Source: Ruegeria conchae
GTDB lineage: Bacteria > Pseudomonadota > Alphaproteobacteria > Rhodobacterales > Rhodobacteraceae
Direction: 5' to 3'
NCBI RefSeq assembly: GCF_000192475.1
Contig: NZ_AEYW01000001.1
Coordinates: 248,001 to 312,000 of the forward strand
Length of the DNA: 64,000 nt
The notes beneath the pieces were generated by a model. It was given only the letters and a program-made list of their open reading frames with translations. It searched no databases and had not been told where the DNA came from. Both the position numbers and the translations under genes were made by a program. The stretch's first letter is position 1, and each line of letters starts with the position of its first letter. Of the stretch, positions 28,826-37,419 are shown one piece after another.

Positions 28826-30850
28826 ATGAGTCTATTTGGTATCACGAAACGGTTTCTGTATGTCCTCTTATCACTGTGTACCTTGCCCGTATGCACTTTG
28901 GCACAAGATTCCTCGGCTTCGGGCAAATGGCCAATAGATAGGGTGCTGTCCTATGCACCGACACCTGATCTGAGTTGGCTCAATCATAAACCTGCCGGGT
29001 TTCACGGAAAAATTCTAGCGCAAGACGGTGCATTGGTGTTTGAGGATGGGACGCCAGTCCGTTTTTGGGGCGTTAATCTACAGGCATATGCGTTATTTCA
29101 TACCAACCTGAATTCAGTCGAACTGCATGCCCAAAGGATGGCGCGGTTGGGGATTAACCTTGTCAGAATTCACCACCACGATTCTCATTGGGTGGGTCCT
29201 AACGTCTTCGGGTCAGATCCCTCTGATACGCTTAACCTCGACCCAGCGTCGATGCAAAAGCTTGACGCTTGGATTGCAGCGCTCAAGCGGCAAGGAATTT
29301 ACGTATGGCTTGATCTCCATGTAGGTCGAAGGTTTACGCAGCAGGACGGAATTTCCGGGTTCGATGAGATTGCTGGGGATGACGATATTGCCGATGTCAG
29401 AGGCTTTAACTACATCTCGCCCAGTATTGAGGCGCGAATGATCGAATTCCAGAACGCCTATTTGCGCCACGAAAATTCTTTGACGGGTCTTACGTATGCC
29501 GAGGACCCGGCAGTTGTCGCCGTGATGTTGACGAACGAAAACGACCTTACGCATCACTTCGGCAATGCTCTCCTCCCGAATAAGAATGTACCTATGCATA
29601 GTGAACTATTCATGGCTATGGCAGATGAATTTGCGCGCGGCAACGGGCTTGATCCCGATGAAACCTGGCGGACATGGGAGCACGGCGACTCGAAGATTTT
29701 TCTGAACGATCTTGAACGCCGTTTCAACGAACAACTGATCCCCGTTGTTCGCGACACCGGATTTGAAGGTCTGATCTCGACAACGAGCCTTTGGGGCGGG
29801 ATGACAATCGCGGGTCTGCCATCGCTGACCGTTGGGTCCATAATCGACGCGCATAGTTATGGAGCAGTTGGTGAAATCGGTTTTGACCCGCGCCAACAGA
29901 GTGGTTTTTTGGAATGGATCGCGATCGCGCAGGTCGAAGGTATGCCGCTTAGCGTTTCAGAGTGGAACATTGGGGAGTTTCCCGCAGAAGATAGGTTCAT
30001 CACGCCGCTCCGTGTTGCGACGAGCGCAGCGCATCAAGGCTGGGATGCCATGATGATCTATGGCTACTCACAGCAATCTCTGAACCGATCAACGTCGCCA
30101 AACAATTGGAGTATGGCCGAAGATCCCGGGATGATATGGATGATGCCCGCCGCAGCCCTTCTGTTCCGGGAAGGCCATGTCAAGCAAGCCGAGAATACGT
30201 ACGCGATTTGCTTGGATGAGGACACGTTCTTTGGCCGTCCTGTGTCTCCGGAAACATCAGTTGCCATACGGACAGTGTTTGAACAAAGCAGGTTGGTAAC
30301 ATGTATGCCCGAGACTCGTGCATTGCCGTGGCTCGCGGCGACCAAATTGAACCGCGACGAATACGGCCCGCTTGATCTCGACAGATCATATCTGGCAGAG
30401 GATGCCACCGTTGTTGCCGCAGATACGGGCGAGTTTCAGCGCGACTTTGGCAATGCCCGGTTCACGGTGGACACGGTAAAGAGTCAGATTGTGGCAGGCC
30501 TTTTCCATGACGAGGTAATTACGACCAGAAATGTTGTATTCGACATCACGACACCCATGGCGGCGGTGGCAGTTCAAAGTCTGGATGGCAATGACATTGC
30601 ACAATCGCGTCAGATTTTGATCTCGATTTCAGGGCGAAGTGTTCCTGTCGAACCTCAATCAGCTGCCTTCCGGGTCGAACCGGTTACGGGCATTTTGCAG
30701 ATTACCGCCTCCGCTGACCTCAAACTGAGGTCCGTTGATCCGGGTCGGGCTCTTCCTCCAAAGGCGCATCAATATGAAAATGGCAGGCACATAGTTGACC
30801 TGACAGAGCTTAATGGTGCGCGCTGGCTTTATCTTGATCTGTTGCAATAA
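28826..30850 (+). CDS. Secreted clan-A glycoside hydrolase-like protein (GH5-like)
   Basis: The 674-aa protein has a signal peptide (FLYVLLSLCTLPVCTLA, cut before QDSS) and a TIM-barrel hydrolase pattern: TPVRFWGVNLQAYALF, ARLGINLVRIHHHD, IYVWLDLHV, VVAVMLTNEND with E238 as candidate acid/base, and LSVSEWNIG with E379 as candidate nucleophile. C-terminal about 200 residues look like beta domains. It fits cellulase-like family 5 relatives; the polysaccharide is unknown. ATG 28826 follows GGAAAAG; the upstream GTG 28799 is less likely. Base composition is lower in GC than the neighbours. A bidirectional terminator follows directly. Confidence 0.78.
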   Translation: MSLFGITKRFLYVLLSLCTLPVCTLAQDSSASGKWPIDRVLSYAPTPDLSWLNHKPAGFHGKILAQDGALVFEDGTPVRFWGVNLQAYALFHTNLNSVELHAQRMARLGINLVRIHHHDSHWVGPNVFGSDPSDTLNLDPASMQKLDAWIAALKRQGIYVWLDLHVGRRFTQQDGISGFDEIAGDDDIADVRGFNYISPSIEARMIEFQNAYLRHENSLTGLTYAEDPAVVAVMLTNENDLTHHFGNALLPNKNVPMHSELFMAMADEFARGNGLDPDETWRTWEHGDSKIFLNDLERRFNEQLIPVVRDTGFEGLISTTSLWGGMTIAGLPSLTVGSIIDAHSYGAVGEIGFDPRQQSGFLEWIAIAQVEGMPLSVSEWNIGEFPAEDRFITPLRVATSAAHQGWDAMMIYGYSQQSLNRSTSPNNWSMAEDPGMIWMMPAAALLFREGHVKQAENTYAICLDEDTFFGRPVSPETSVAIRTVFEQSRLVTCMPETRALPWLAATKLNRDEYGPLDLDRSYLAEDATVVAADTGEFQRDFGNARFTVDTVKSQIVAGLFHDEVITTRNVVFDITTPMAAVAVQSLDGNDIAQSRQILISISGRSVPVEPQSAAFRVEPVTGILQITASADLKLRSVDPGRALPPKAHQYENGRHIVDLTELNGARWLYLDLLQ

Positions 30851-30878
30851 AAAAGACCGCCCCAAGGGACGGTCTTTT
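30851..30878. terminator. Bidirectional terminator between the glycosidase and rpmE genes
   Basis: AAAAGACCG and CGGTCTTTT form a 9-bp stem around CCCCAAGGGA, with A/T ends giving a T-tract on both strands. It starts right after the glycosidase stop and 20 bp after the rpmE stop on the other strand, so it can serve both. Confidence 0.88.
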
Positions 30879-30897
30879 GAATTCGAGCGGTTTGGGA

Positions 30898-31119
30898 TTA
30901 GAAGCCCAGACCTTCGTATTTCTTCTTGAACTTCGACACGCGGCCGCCAGCGTCCAACAGGCGCGACGAGCCACCAGTCCATGCCGGGTGCACGGAGGGG
31001 TCGATTTCCAAGGCCAGCTGGTCGCCTTCGGCACCCCAGGTGGATTTCATCTGAACCACGGTGCCATCGGTCATTTTGACGTCGATGACGTGATAATCGG
31101 GATGGATGTCTTTTTTCAT
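30898..31119 (-). CDS. rpmE: 50S ribosomal protein L31
   Basis: The 73-aa protein ([44 protein letters not shown]) is L31. It lacks the zinc-binding CxxC of the type-A Zn form, as in many alphaproteobacteria, so it should not act as a zinc store. It lies 11 bp after rplS in the same operon and is followed by a strong terminator. Confidence 0.96.
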   Translation of the reverse strand: MKKDIHPDYHVIDVKMTDGTVVQMKSTWGAEGDQLALEIDPSVHPAWTGGSSRLLDAGGRVSKFKKKYEGLGF

Positions 31120-31130
31120 CTTTCCGCTCC

Positions 31131-31514
31131 TTACGCTTCGGCGCCAGCCTTGGGCTTGTAGTTGGTGACCTCTGCGATACGCGCGGATTTACCACGGCGC
31201 GAGCGCAGGTAGTACAGTTTGGCGCGACGGACGCGGCCACGGCGGACAACGGTGATGCTGTCGATGTTGGTCGAATGCAGCGGGAACACACGCTCCACAC
31301 CTTCGCCAAACGAGATTTTGCGAACGGTGAACGAACCGGCGATGCCGTTGCCACCTTTACGTGCGATGCAGACGCCTTCGTAGTTCTGCACACGGGTACG
31401 TGACCCTTCGGTCACTTTAAAGCCGACACGGATGGTGTCACCGGCTTTGAAATCGGGGATGTCTTTCCCCAGGGCGGCAATCTGTTCCGCCTCAAGCTGT
31501 GCGATTAGGTCCAT
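31131..31514 (-). CDS. rplS: 50S ribosomal protein L19
   Basis: The 127-aa protein starts [15 protein letters not shown] and contains [13 protein letters not shown], the family core at the 30S-50S interface, then [37 protein letters not shown]. In most bacteria rplS directly follows trmD; here a convergent GH25 gene and a 380-bp gap separate them, so rplS-rpmE must have its own promoter. Confidence 0.97.
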   Translation of the reverse strand: MDLIAQLEAEQIAALGKDIPDFKAGDTIRVGFKVTEGSRTRVQNYEGVCIARKGGNGIAGSFTVRKISFGEGVERVFPLHSTNIDSITVVRRGRVRRAKLYYLRSRRGKSARIAEVTNYKPKAGAEA

Positions 31515-31895
31515 CGCAGTTACTCCTATCTGCTCGTGGTTGGTCCACGAAGTTTGGGCACGGGCTGAGAGCTCTTGGTCTTCACCGGGTCCTGCGTACA
31601 GCCCGCCAGAGGTCAGATCGAATGTTCCTTTTGGTCCGGTCCGCCCTGTCGCGCCGGGGCCGAAGAAAGCCGGGCGTCACGTCAGGATGCAAACCAAAAC
31701 ACCGGAGTCGCGTAACGCGGCACCGGATTGCGCTGCTTTAAGGGCTTTGTGTGCAGGGATCAAGCCTAAACTGACACGATTCGCTGCGGACGCCGGTGTG
31801 TTTTCGCCATCGGTCAAATACATCGTTGCCTTGGCGGCCAGATCAGGCATTCTGGGTTCAATTATCAGAGCAGAAATTTGATACAGGACCAAAAG
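31515..31895. other. 381-bp gap between rplS and the GH25 gene
   Basis: This divergent region must hold promoters for both neighbours. A 6-bp hairpin (TCGTGG/CCACGA, 31534-31550) lies just before the rplS ribosome site and could be part of a leader. Possible open frames here lack ribosome sites and family features, and I do not call them. I could not place the -35/-10 boxes. Confidence 0.5.
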
Positions 31896-32696
31896 ATGCG
31901 CAAAGCACTCCTGCTGGCCGTCATAGCGCTTGCACTCGTCTCATGTGGCCGCCGCGGCCCCCAGCCTCAGGCGGTTGAACCACAGGCCTTTGCGGACACG
32001 ACCCCGCCTTCGATCATCTATCCCGCGTTTGGTGACGCCGACCCGCATGAATGGGAGGGCCGCCATCCCGGCCATTACCCGGTGCACGGGCTTGATGTAT
32101 CGCGCTGGCAGGGACCGATTGACTGGCGTACCGCCCAGAAATCCGGTGTCAGTTTCGCATTCATCAAAGCCACCGAGGGCGGAGATTTCACCGACCCGAT
32201 GTTTGACGAACACCGGCGCGGTGCGCAGGGTGCCGGGGTGCCCTGGGGCGCTTACCACTATTACTATTTCTGCCGCCCGGCTCATGAGCAGGCCCGTTGG
32301 TTCATCCAGAACGTGCCCAAAGGGGCCGATCTGCCGCATGTGCTGGACATGGAATGGACGCCGCATTCCAAAACCTGCACCCTGCGCCCAGATGGGCGAA
32401 CCGTCCGGGCCGAGGCAAAAAAATTCCTGGATATTCTGGAACGCCATTATGGGCGCCGCCCGATTGTCTATACAACGGTCGACTTTTACCGCGACACCGA
32501 CATTGGCCGGCTGCCCAAGACCGAGTTCTGGCTGCGTTCGGTCGCCGGACATCCTCGCAATGTTTATCCAAGCGCGATCTGGCGTTTCTGGCAATATACC
32601 GGCACAGGACTGGTGCCGGGGGTTCAGGGCAAGGTCGACATCAACACCTTTAATGGTACGCCTGAGACTTGGGCGCTCTGGAAAGCGACCCGCTAG
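31896..32696 (+). CDS. GH25 lysozyme-like lipoprotein
   Basis: The 266-aa protein has a lipoprotein signal (LLLAVIALALVSC, lipobox LVSC) and a GH25 muramidase domain from about residue 60: VHGLDVSRWQGPIDW, VSFAFIKATEGGDFTDPMF, GAYHYYYFC, LPHVLDMEWT (catalytic acidic residues) and WRFWQYTGTGLVPGV. It would cleave peptidoglycan from an outer membrane anchor. ATG 31896 follows AGGA; the reading from TTG 31878 is less likely. It runs opposite to the ribosomal operon and ends 2 bp from the trmD stop with no terminator between. Confidence 0.88.
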   Translation: MRKALLLAVIALALVSCGRRGPQPQAVEPQAFADTTPPSIIYPAFGDADPHEWEGRHPGHYPVHGLDVSRWQGPIDWRTAQKSGVSFAFIKATEGGDFTDPMFDEHRRGAQGAGVPWGAYHYYYFCRPAHEQARWFIQNVPKGADLPHVLDMEWTPHSKTCTLRPDGRTVRAEAKKFLDILERHYGRRPIVYTTVDFYRDTDIGRLPKTEFWLRSVAGHPRNVYPSAIWRFWQYTGTGLVPGVQGKVDINTFNGTPETWALWKATR

Positions 32697-32698
32697 CC

Positions 32699-33502
32699 TT
32701 AGTCGTTGTCCTTGGATTTCTGATATGCGCCCCAAAGATCGGGCCGTCGTTCGCGGGTGATCTCTTCCGACATCTCATGACGCCAGTCCGCGATGCGACC
32801 GTGGTGGCCCGACATCAGAATGTCCGGGATCGGACGGCCTTTCCAGTCTGCGGGGCGGGTGTATTGCGGATGCTCCAGCAGGCCGGAGGAGAAGCTTTCC
32901 TCCTTAGCCGAAGCCTGATTACCCAAAACGCCAGGGATCAGCCTCACCGTAGCGTCGATCAGGGCTTGCGCCGCGATCTCACCTCCGGTCATGACGAAAT
33001 CGCCCAAGGAAACTTCTTGCACGCCGTAATGCTCAAGCACCCGCTCATCGACGCCCTCGAACCGACCACAAAGCAAGGTCATGCCATCGCAGCGCGCCAG
33101 ACTCTGCATCATCTGCTGGTCCATCCGTCGCCCGCGTGGGCTTAGGTAGATCAGTGGCCAGTTGCCCCGGATGCCCGCCATCGTGTGCTCGATGGCCTCG
33201 CCCAGCACATCGGCACGCAGGACCATGCCCGCACCGCCACCTGCAGGGGTGTCATCCACATTGCGATGCTTGCCAACCCCGAACTGGCGCAGATCGACGG
33301 TTTCCAATTGCCACAGCCCTTCCTGCAGAGCCTTGCCGGTCAGGCTTTCGCCCAGCACTCCGGGAAAGGCCGAAGGGAAAAGGGTGATGATCTTGGCCTT
33401 CCACACCCCATGCAGATCGGGCGTCGGCGTCATCAACTCGCGCGGCTTCAGCGTCGGGCGGATGGCTTTACGGCCATGGGACTTTCCGGGTTTCTCTGTC
33501 AT
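32699..33502 (-). CDS. trmD: tRNA (guanine37-N1)-methyltransferase
   Basis: TrmD methylates G37 of tRNAs reading C-first codons and prevents +1 frameshifts. The 267-aa SPOUT enzyme shows ITLFPSAFPGVL, DDTPAGGGAGMVLR, LIYLSPRGRRMDQ, LLCGRFEGVDERVLEHY and the trefoil-knot cofactor loop VSLGDFVMTGGEIAA. It has an N-terminal extension of about 30 residues over E. coli TrmD. Its start overlaps the stop of the sulfotransferase-like gene (ATGA). Confidence 0.95.
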   Translation of the reverse strand: MTEKPGKSHGRKAIRPTLKPRELMTPTPDLHGVWKAKIITLFPSAFPGVLGESLTGKALQEGLWQLETVDLRQFGVGKHRNVDDTPAGGGAGMVLRADVLGEAIEHTMAGIRGNWPLIYLSPRGRRMDQQMMQSLARCDGMTLLCGRFEGVDERVLEHYGVQEVSLGDFVMTGGEIAAQALIDATVRLIPGVLGNQASAKEESFSSGLLEHPQYTRPADWKGRPIPDILMSGHHGRIADWRHEMSEEITRERRPDLWGAYQKSKDND

Positions 33503-34314
33503 TTTGAGCCGATCAGGTCATTTTGGACGCGTTGAACCAGAGCAGCCTTTTGTTCGATCAACGCAGCGTCGTCCAGATCGGATCTGTTTATCTCCAACAT
33601 TTGCTGCAAGATATCTTCAGGTAGACGTGGGTTCGAACGCGTCGGGCCAACCAGTTCGCCAGCCTTGTCCGGGGGCAGGTCAAGGAATTCGGCAAATGTA
33701 TTTCCGGGTCCATAGCGCAGGCCCTGCAGGTCTTCCAGCCATTCGGTTCGGACGGATACCGAGGGCAGGCGATCCCGCACCGCCTCTGCCGCGATCTGGG
33801 GTGAGGGCACGGGTACAAGCCGCGCGCGGAAGGTTTCAAAATCCTGAATCAGGCGCGAGCGTTGCAGATCATGCGCCCACAGGCTGCGTAGCCAACTGCC
33901 GCGTTGTCGCAGCGAGTAGTAGAGGTTGATATGCACCTCTTCCCCCGCAAACCGATCCCGGATCAGGCCAACCAGACAAGAGGCAAGCTCGGGCGCGGCT
34001 TCATATCCCACCGCGACATTGCGGCTGGGGCGCAGGCCAGAGAAATTCTCTTCGCTCAGAACCAGTCCGCGCTTCTGGCCGAATTCCAGTGAATTCAGGA
34101 AGTGCCGCATCTGATCCTTGAAATCGCTCATCGCGCCGGGGGTGCCGTAGACGGAATAGCGTGTGGCTGCTTCGGACAGGCCGGTTTTGCGGGTCCGATA
34201 GGGCAGGACCAACGCATGGTGCGGCCAGATCAGTGACCGGTTTTCGAACAGAAAGGACTGTGCCGCCGTTGTCCCGGTCTTGTGCAGACCCAGATGCAGC
34301 AACACGCGGCGCAT
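33499..34314 (-). CDS. Sulfotransferase-like protein between rimM and trmD
   Basis: This 271-aa protein begins LLHLGLHKTGTTAAQSFLF, whose HKTGTT loop is the PAPS 5'-phosphosulfate site of sulfotransferases, and then has NLYYSLRQRGSWLRSLWAHD, similar to the 3'-phosphate-binding region. No TM segment is seen. The acceptor is unknown. It overlaps rimM (TAATG) and trmD (ATGA), so it is fully built into the ribosomal operon. Similar sulfotransferase-like genes are common in roseobacters, usually elsewhere. Confidence 0.7.
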   Translation of the reverse strand: MRRVLLHLGLHKTGTTAAQSFLFENRSLIWPHHALVLPYRTRKTGLSEAATRYSVYGTPGAMSDFKDQMRHFLNSLEFGQKRGLVLSEENFSGLRPSRNVAVGYEAAPELASCLVGLIRDRFAGEEVHINLYYSLRQRGSWLRSLWAHDLQRSRLIQDFETFRARLVPVPSPQIAAEAVRDRLPSVSVRTEWLEDLQGLRYGPGNTFAEFLDLPPDKAGELVGPTRSNPRLPEDILQQMLEINRSDLDDAALIEQKAALVQRVQNDLIGSK

Positions 34315-34817
34315 TACAGCAGGCCCTCAGGCGGATCGGCGATGATGCGGCCCTTGTCGAGATCAACGGTCGGAACGGATTCGAGTGTAAACGGCAGCAG
34401 CACGGTGGCCTTTAAGCCCGGCCCGTGTAGTTCCAACAGATCCGCCGCGCCGTGATTTTGAACCGATTTCACCCGGCCCAGCAGGGTGCCGCCGGTATCA
34501 TAAACCTCAAGCCCGATCAGATCGGTGTGGTAAAACTCATCATCCGGTAGCGAGGGCAATTGATCGCGCCGCGCATAAAGGCGCAGGCCATTCAGCGCAT
34601 CCGCTTCTTCCTTGGTCTCAACCCCACCCAACCGGGCGGCAAAACCGTTCTTGATCGCGCGGGTCAGGACCACGGGATAGCGGTCTTTGCCGGTCTCGTC
34701 GGTCAGCGGCGAATAGCCCTCGATATCTTCGGGGACGGCGCAGAAGCTTTTCAGCCGCACCTCGCCGCGCACACCGTACGAGCCCGCAATGCTGCCCACG
34801 CAGATCAGATCACTCAT
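34314..34817 (-). CDS. rimM: 16S rRNA processing protein RimM
   Basis: RimM aids maturation of the 30S head, binding S19. The 167-aa protein shows [23 protein letters not shown] at the start, [12 protein letters not shown] and the PRC-barrel end [30 protein letters not shown] chose ATG 34817, which has GGATGG 5 nt upstream; ATG 34826 would leave almost no gap to any ribosome site. The start lies 8 bp inside the end of a 48-aa upstream gene, implying coupling. Confidence 0.93.
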   Translation of the reverse strand: MSDLICVGSIAGSYGVRGEVRLKSFCAVPEDIEGYSPLTDETGKDRYPVVLTRAIKNGFAARLGGVETKEEADALNGLRLYARRDQLPSLPDDEFYHTDLIGLEVYDTGGTLLGRVKSVQNHGAADLLELHGPGLKATVLLPFTLESVPTVDLDKGRIIADPPEGLL

Positions 34818-34956
34818 TTTGACCATCCGTCACACATAGCCCGTCCCGCCATTGCCCGATCACCTCGCACGCCTCGCGCTGGTTCGAGCGTTCGAAGAAT
34901 ACGCCCACAATAAAGGCGATCGCCAGCAGGATGGGAAGCCGTAACAATCCGAACAT
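34810..34956 (-). CDS. 48-aa single-pass membrane protein upstream of rimM
   Basis: Translation from ATG 34956 gives [20 protein letters not shown] followed by [28 protein letters not shown]. One TM helix (residues 4-20) and a short tail with two cysteines (C30 and C41) are seen; the tail probably faces the periplasm. It begins 2 bp after bluB and its last 8 bp overlap the rimM start, so it is very likely translated. No function is known to me. Confidence 0.7.
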   Translation of the reverse strand: MFGLLRLPILLAIAFIVGVFFERSNQREACEVIGQWRDGLCVTDGQNE

Positions 34957-34958
34957 GT

Positions 34959-35594
34959 CTAGCGTACCCCGATGGGCAAAGTGTCATTGCGGTCTTCCCA
35001 GCCGACCTGCTCCAATTCAGGCGTATCCGAAAAACTTTCGGGCAGGCCTACACAAAAATAACCGATCAACCGCCAGTCCTCAGACACATCCAGATCGCGC
35101 GCCATCTGGTCGGGATCGAGAATTGACACCCAACCCAGCCCCAACCCCTCTGCCCGCAAGGCAAGCCAGAACAGGGTGACGGCTGAGACCACAGAATAGC
35201 GCCGCATCTCGGGCATAGTGCCCGCGCCCAGACCTTGGCCTTTGTCGGTGGCATCGTCGCAAAACACGGCCAGCTGCACCGGGGCTTCTCTCATCCCGGA
35301 CAGTTTCAACTGGCTATAAAGCAGCGCCTTTTCGCCGGAATACCCGGCCAGCGCCTGTTCGTTTGCGGCTTGGAAATTCTTCAGCGCCGCGTCACGCGCA
35401 GCCTGAGTTTCGACGCGGATCACACGCCAGGGTTCGCTCAGCCCCACTGAAGGGGCCAGTCGAAACGCGTCGAGGCAGCGCATAAGCACTGCCTCGTCTA
35501 CCGCGTCCATGCGGAACCGGCGCACATCGCGCCGGAGCCGCATCAACAGATCGAACTGCGTGCGAAAATCGTTGGTAAAAGCCTGATCCCGCAC
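34959..35594 (-). CDS. bluB: 5,6-dimethylbenzimidazole synthase BluB
   Basis: BluB breaks FMNH2 with oxygen to make the lower ligand of vitamin B12. The 211-aa nitroreductase-like protein has the family pattern MRLRRDVRRFRMDAVDEAVL, RLAPSVGLSEPWRVIRVE and RAEGLGLGWVSILDPDQMARDLDV. The start is GTG 35594, 12 bp after the rpsP stop. Its place inside the rpsP-rimM-trmD operon ties cofactor synthesis to ribosome genes; other B12 genes (cbiB, cobC) lie 23 kb away in this window. Confidence 0.9.
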   Translation of the reverse strand: MRDQAFTNDFRTQFDLLMRLRRDVRRFRMDAVDEAVLMRCLDAFRLAPSVGLSEPWRVIRVETQAARDAALKNFQAANEQALAGYSGEKALLYSQLKLSGMREAPVQLAVFCDDATDKGQGLGAGTMPEMRRYSVVSAVTLFWLALRAEGLGLGWVSILDPDQMARDLDVSEDWRLIGYFCVGLPESFSDTPELEQVGWEDRNDTLPIGVR

Positions 35595-35606
35595 GCGCCC
35601 GCCTGC

Positions 35607-35996
35607 TTATTCTTCTGCCGCAGCTTCTTCAGCCGGTGCAGCAGCAGCTTCAGCGGCCTCAGCAGCTTTGGCCGCTTTTTCTTCTGCGCGTTCCTGAGCT
35701 TTCTTGCCCGGAGTACCCTTGTTGGGGTTGTTGCGCTCGGCCTTGTCGCGTGCGCCAGCAGCTTCCAGCATACGTGCGATCCGGTCGGTGGGCTGTGCGC
35801 CCTGATCCAGCCAGTACTGGATGCGCTCCATGTTCATTTTCACGCGCTCTTCGCTGTCTTTCGGCAGCAGCGGGTTGTAGGTGCCCAGTTTCTCAATGAA
35901 ACGGCCATCGCGCGGCATACGGCTGTCAGCCGCAACAATGCGATAGAAGGGACGCTTTTTCGAGCCGCCGCGGGCGAGACGAATTTTCATTGCCAT
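35607..35996 (-). CDS. rpsP: 30S ribosomal protein S16
   Basis: The 129-aa protein has the S16 core [42 protein letters not shown] in the first half and a long Ala/Glu/Lys tail (about residues 95-129) as in other alphaproteobacteria. AAAGGAG precedes the ATG at 35996. The chorismate mutase gene ends 43 bp upstream. Confidence 0.97.
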   Translation of the reverse strand: MAMKIRLARGGSKKRPFYRIVAADSRMPRDGRFIEKLGTYNPLLPKDSEERVKMNMERIQYWLDQGAQPTDRIARMLEAAGARDKAERNNPNKGTPGKKAQERAEEKAAKAAEAAEAAAAPAEEAAAEE

Positions 35997-36038
35997 GGTG
36001 GTATCTCCTTTGAATGGCGTATCCGGCGTAGGTGCCGG

Positions 36039-36335
36039 TTAGTTCTGATGTTTCTTGTGGTGTCGGATGACTTCCTGAATGATGAAATTCAGGAAAGCCT
36101 TGGCGAAATCGGGGTCCAGATCGGCCTCTTTCGCCAGGTCTTCTAACCGTGCGATCTGCGCAGCCTCGCGCGAAGGATCGGACGGGGGAAGGTCGTGTGT
36201 GGCCTTGAGCTTGCCCACAGCCTGCGTGTGCTTGAACCGCTCACCCAGCGTGTAGACAAGGATCGCATCCAGCCGGTCGATGCTTTCGCGGTGATCCTTC
36301 AACAGCGCGGCAGCCTGTGTCACGGGGTTGTTCAT
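36039..36335 (-). CDS. Chorismate mutase (AroQ type)
   Basis: The 98-aa all-helical enzyme converts chorismate to prephenate for Phe and Tyr. The pattern fits AroQ: H1 with HRESIDRLDAILVYTLGERFKHTQAVGKLKA (active-site Arg, Asp and Lys), then the SDPSREAAQIARLEDLAKEA block and FLNFIIQEVIRHHKKH. It stands alone, not fused to a dehydratase. Its start overlaps the GNAT stop (ATGA). Confidence 0.88.
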   Translation of the reverse strand: MNNPVTQAAALLKDHRESIDRLDAILVYTLGERFKHTQAVGKLKATHDLPPSDPSREAAQIARLEDLAKEADLDPDFAKAFLNFIIQEVIRHHKKHQN

Positions 36336-36871
36336 TGGCCGGTCCTCTCGGTGGTCAAATCAATCTGCGGATGGCGCCAGACCTGGGCGTGCTTGCCCAA
36401 AAGCTCGGCTCTCTCAATTTCCAGCGTTGCGCCCAGCCGTTCGGCTAAAGCGCGCGAGCGGTCATTGGCATGGGCGATGTAGGAAATCACACCGTTCAGG
36501 CCTTGATGCCGGGCGGCGTAGTCGCGTGCAGCGGCTGCGGCCTCAAAGCCCAGACCTTTGCCTTCTGCCTCTGCCATCAGCGTCCAACCCAGCTCGGGCT
36601 CGGCCCAGCCGGGGACGTAGATCATGCCGGCCCAGCCGACAAATGCGCTGCTGGCCTTTTCGGTCAGATGCCATAAGCCATAACCACGTAGCGCCCAATG
36701 ACCCAACCGGTTCGACAGAGAACTCCAGCTTTCCAGCGCGTCCTTGGGACCACCGACCATATGGCTGCGCTCGGTTGCGAAGAATTCGGACATCGCAGGC
36801 AGATCGTCCAGATGCGGCGCGCGCAGGATCAGTCGTTCGGTCTCGACGGTGGGGATGGTAAACGTGGTCAT
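36332..36871 (-). CDS. GNAT acetyltransferase (RimJ/RimL type), third of three
   Basis: The 179-aa protein begins IPTVETERLILRAPHLDDL and shows FVGWAGMIYVPGWAEPELGWTLMAEAEGKGLGFEAAAAARDYAARH, where the acetyl-CoA loop Q/R-x-x-G-x-G/A appears as E-G-K-G-L-G, then ISYIAHANDRSRALAERLGATLE. It is of the family that acetylates ribosomal protein N-termini among other targets. It is joined to its neighbours by ATGA overlaps on both sides. Confidence 0.85.
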   Translation of the reverse strand: MTTFTIPTVETERLILRAPHLDDLPAMSEFFATERSHMVGGPKDALESWSSLSNRLGHWALRGYGLWHLTEKASSAFVGWAGMIYVPGWAEPELGWTLMAEAEGKGLGFEAAAAARDYAARHQGLNGVISYIAHANDRSRALAERLGATLEIERAELLGKHAQVWRHPQIDLTTERTGQ

Positions 36872-37419
36872 GCGTATGCCTCCACGCCGCCATTGACCAG
36901 ATCACCTGGCGAAGGATGCCGCCAGATTTCCGAAGTACCGTATTTAGCGTGCTCATAATGAAATTCGAACTGTGCACCCATCCGCTTGGCCACGGCCTTG
37001 CTGGCGGTATTGTCCAGATCGATCAGAGAGATCGCGGTCGCCCACCCCAGAACATCATAGGCATAGGATCGGGCGGTCAAAGCGGCCTCGGTCGCATATC
37101 CTTTGCCGGTGGCGTGGTTCAGCAGGGTCCAGCCGACCTCGGGCTCGGGCCAGCCTTCGGGGAACCACAGTCCGATACGGCCAACATAGGTACCGGTGTC
37201 TTTTTCATCGACGCTCCAATAGCCATAGCCGCGCACGGCCCAATGGCCCAGAAGCGAGGCGAACACCCGCCACACTTCATCCCGGCGCAAAGGTCCGCCG
37301 ACGAACCGCGCGGCGTCGGTGGCAAAGAACGCCGTATCCGCGTCCAGGTCAGCCTCGGACGGTGCGCGCATGATCAGGCGTTCGGTTTCGAGCGTCGGGA
37401 TCGGCAGAGCGAAATTCAT
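36868..37419 (-). CDS. GNAT acetyltransferase (RimJ/RimL type), second of three
   Basis: The 183-aa protein starts at ATG 37419 (NFALPIPTLETERLIMRAPS), in a 4-base overlap with the preceding GNAT. It has YVGRIGLWFPEGWPEPEVGWTLLNHATGKGYATEAALTARSYAYD (CoA loop TGKGYA) and LIDLDNTASKAVAKRMGAQFE. It is clearly similar to the third GNAT, suggesting local duplication. A longer open reading to 37677 is only the antisense/other-frame extension into the first GNAT. Confidence 0.85.
   Translation of the reverse strand: MNFALPIPTLETERLIMRAPSEADLDADTAFFATDAARFVGGPLRRDEVWRVFASLLGHWAVRGYGYWSVDEKDTGTYVGRIGLWFPEGWPEPEVGWTLLNHATGKGYATEAALTARSYAYDVLGWATAISLIDLDNTASKAVAKRMGAQFEFHYEHAKYGTSEIWRHPSPGDLVNGGVEAYA

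Noticed and set aside
31677-31892. 71-aa minus-strand frame in the rplS/GH25 gap
   Set aside because: No ribosome site, no family resemblance, and it overlaps the GH25 start; it could not be supported over chance.
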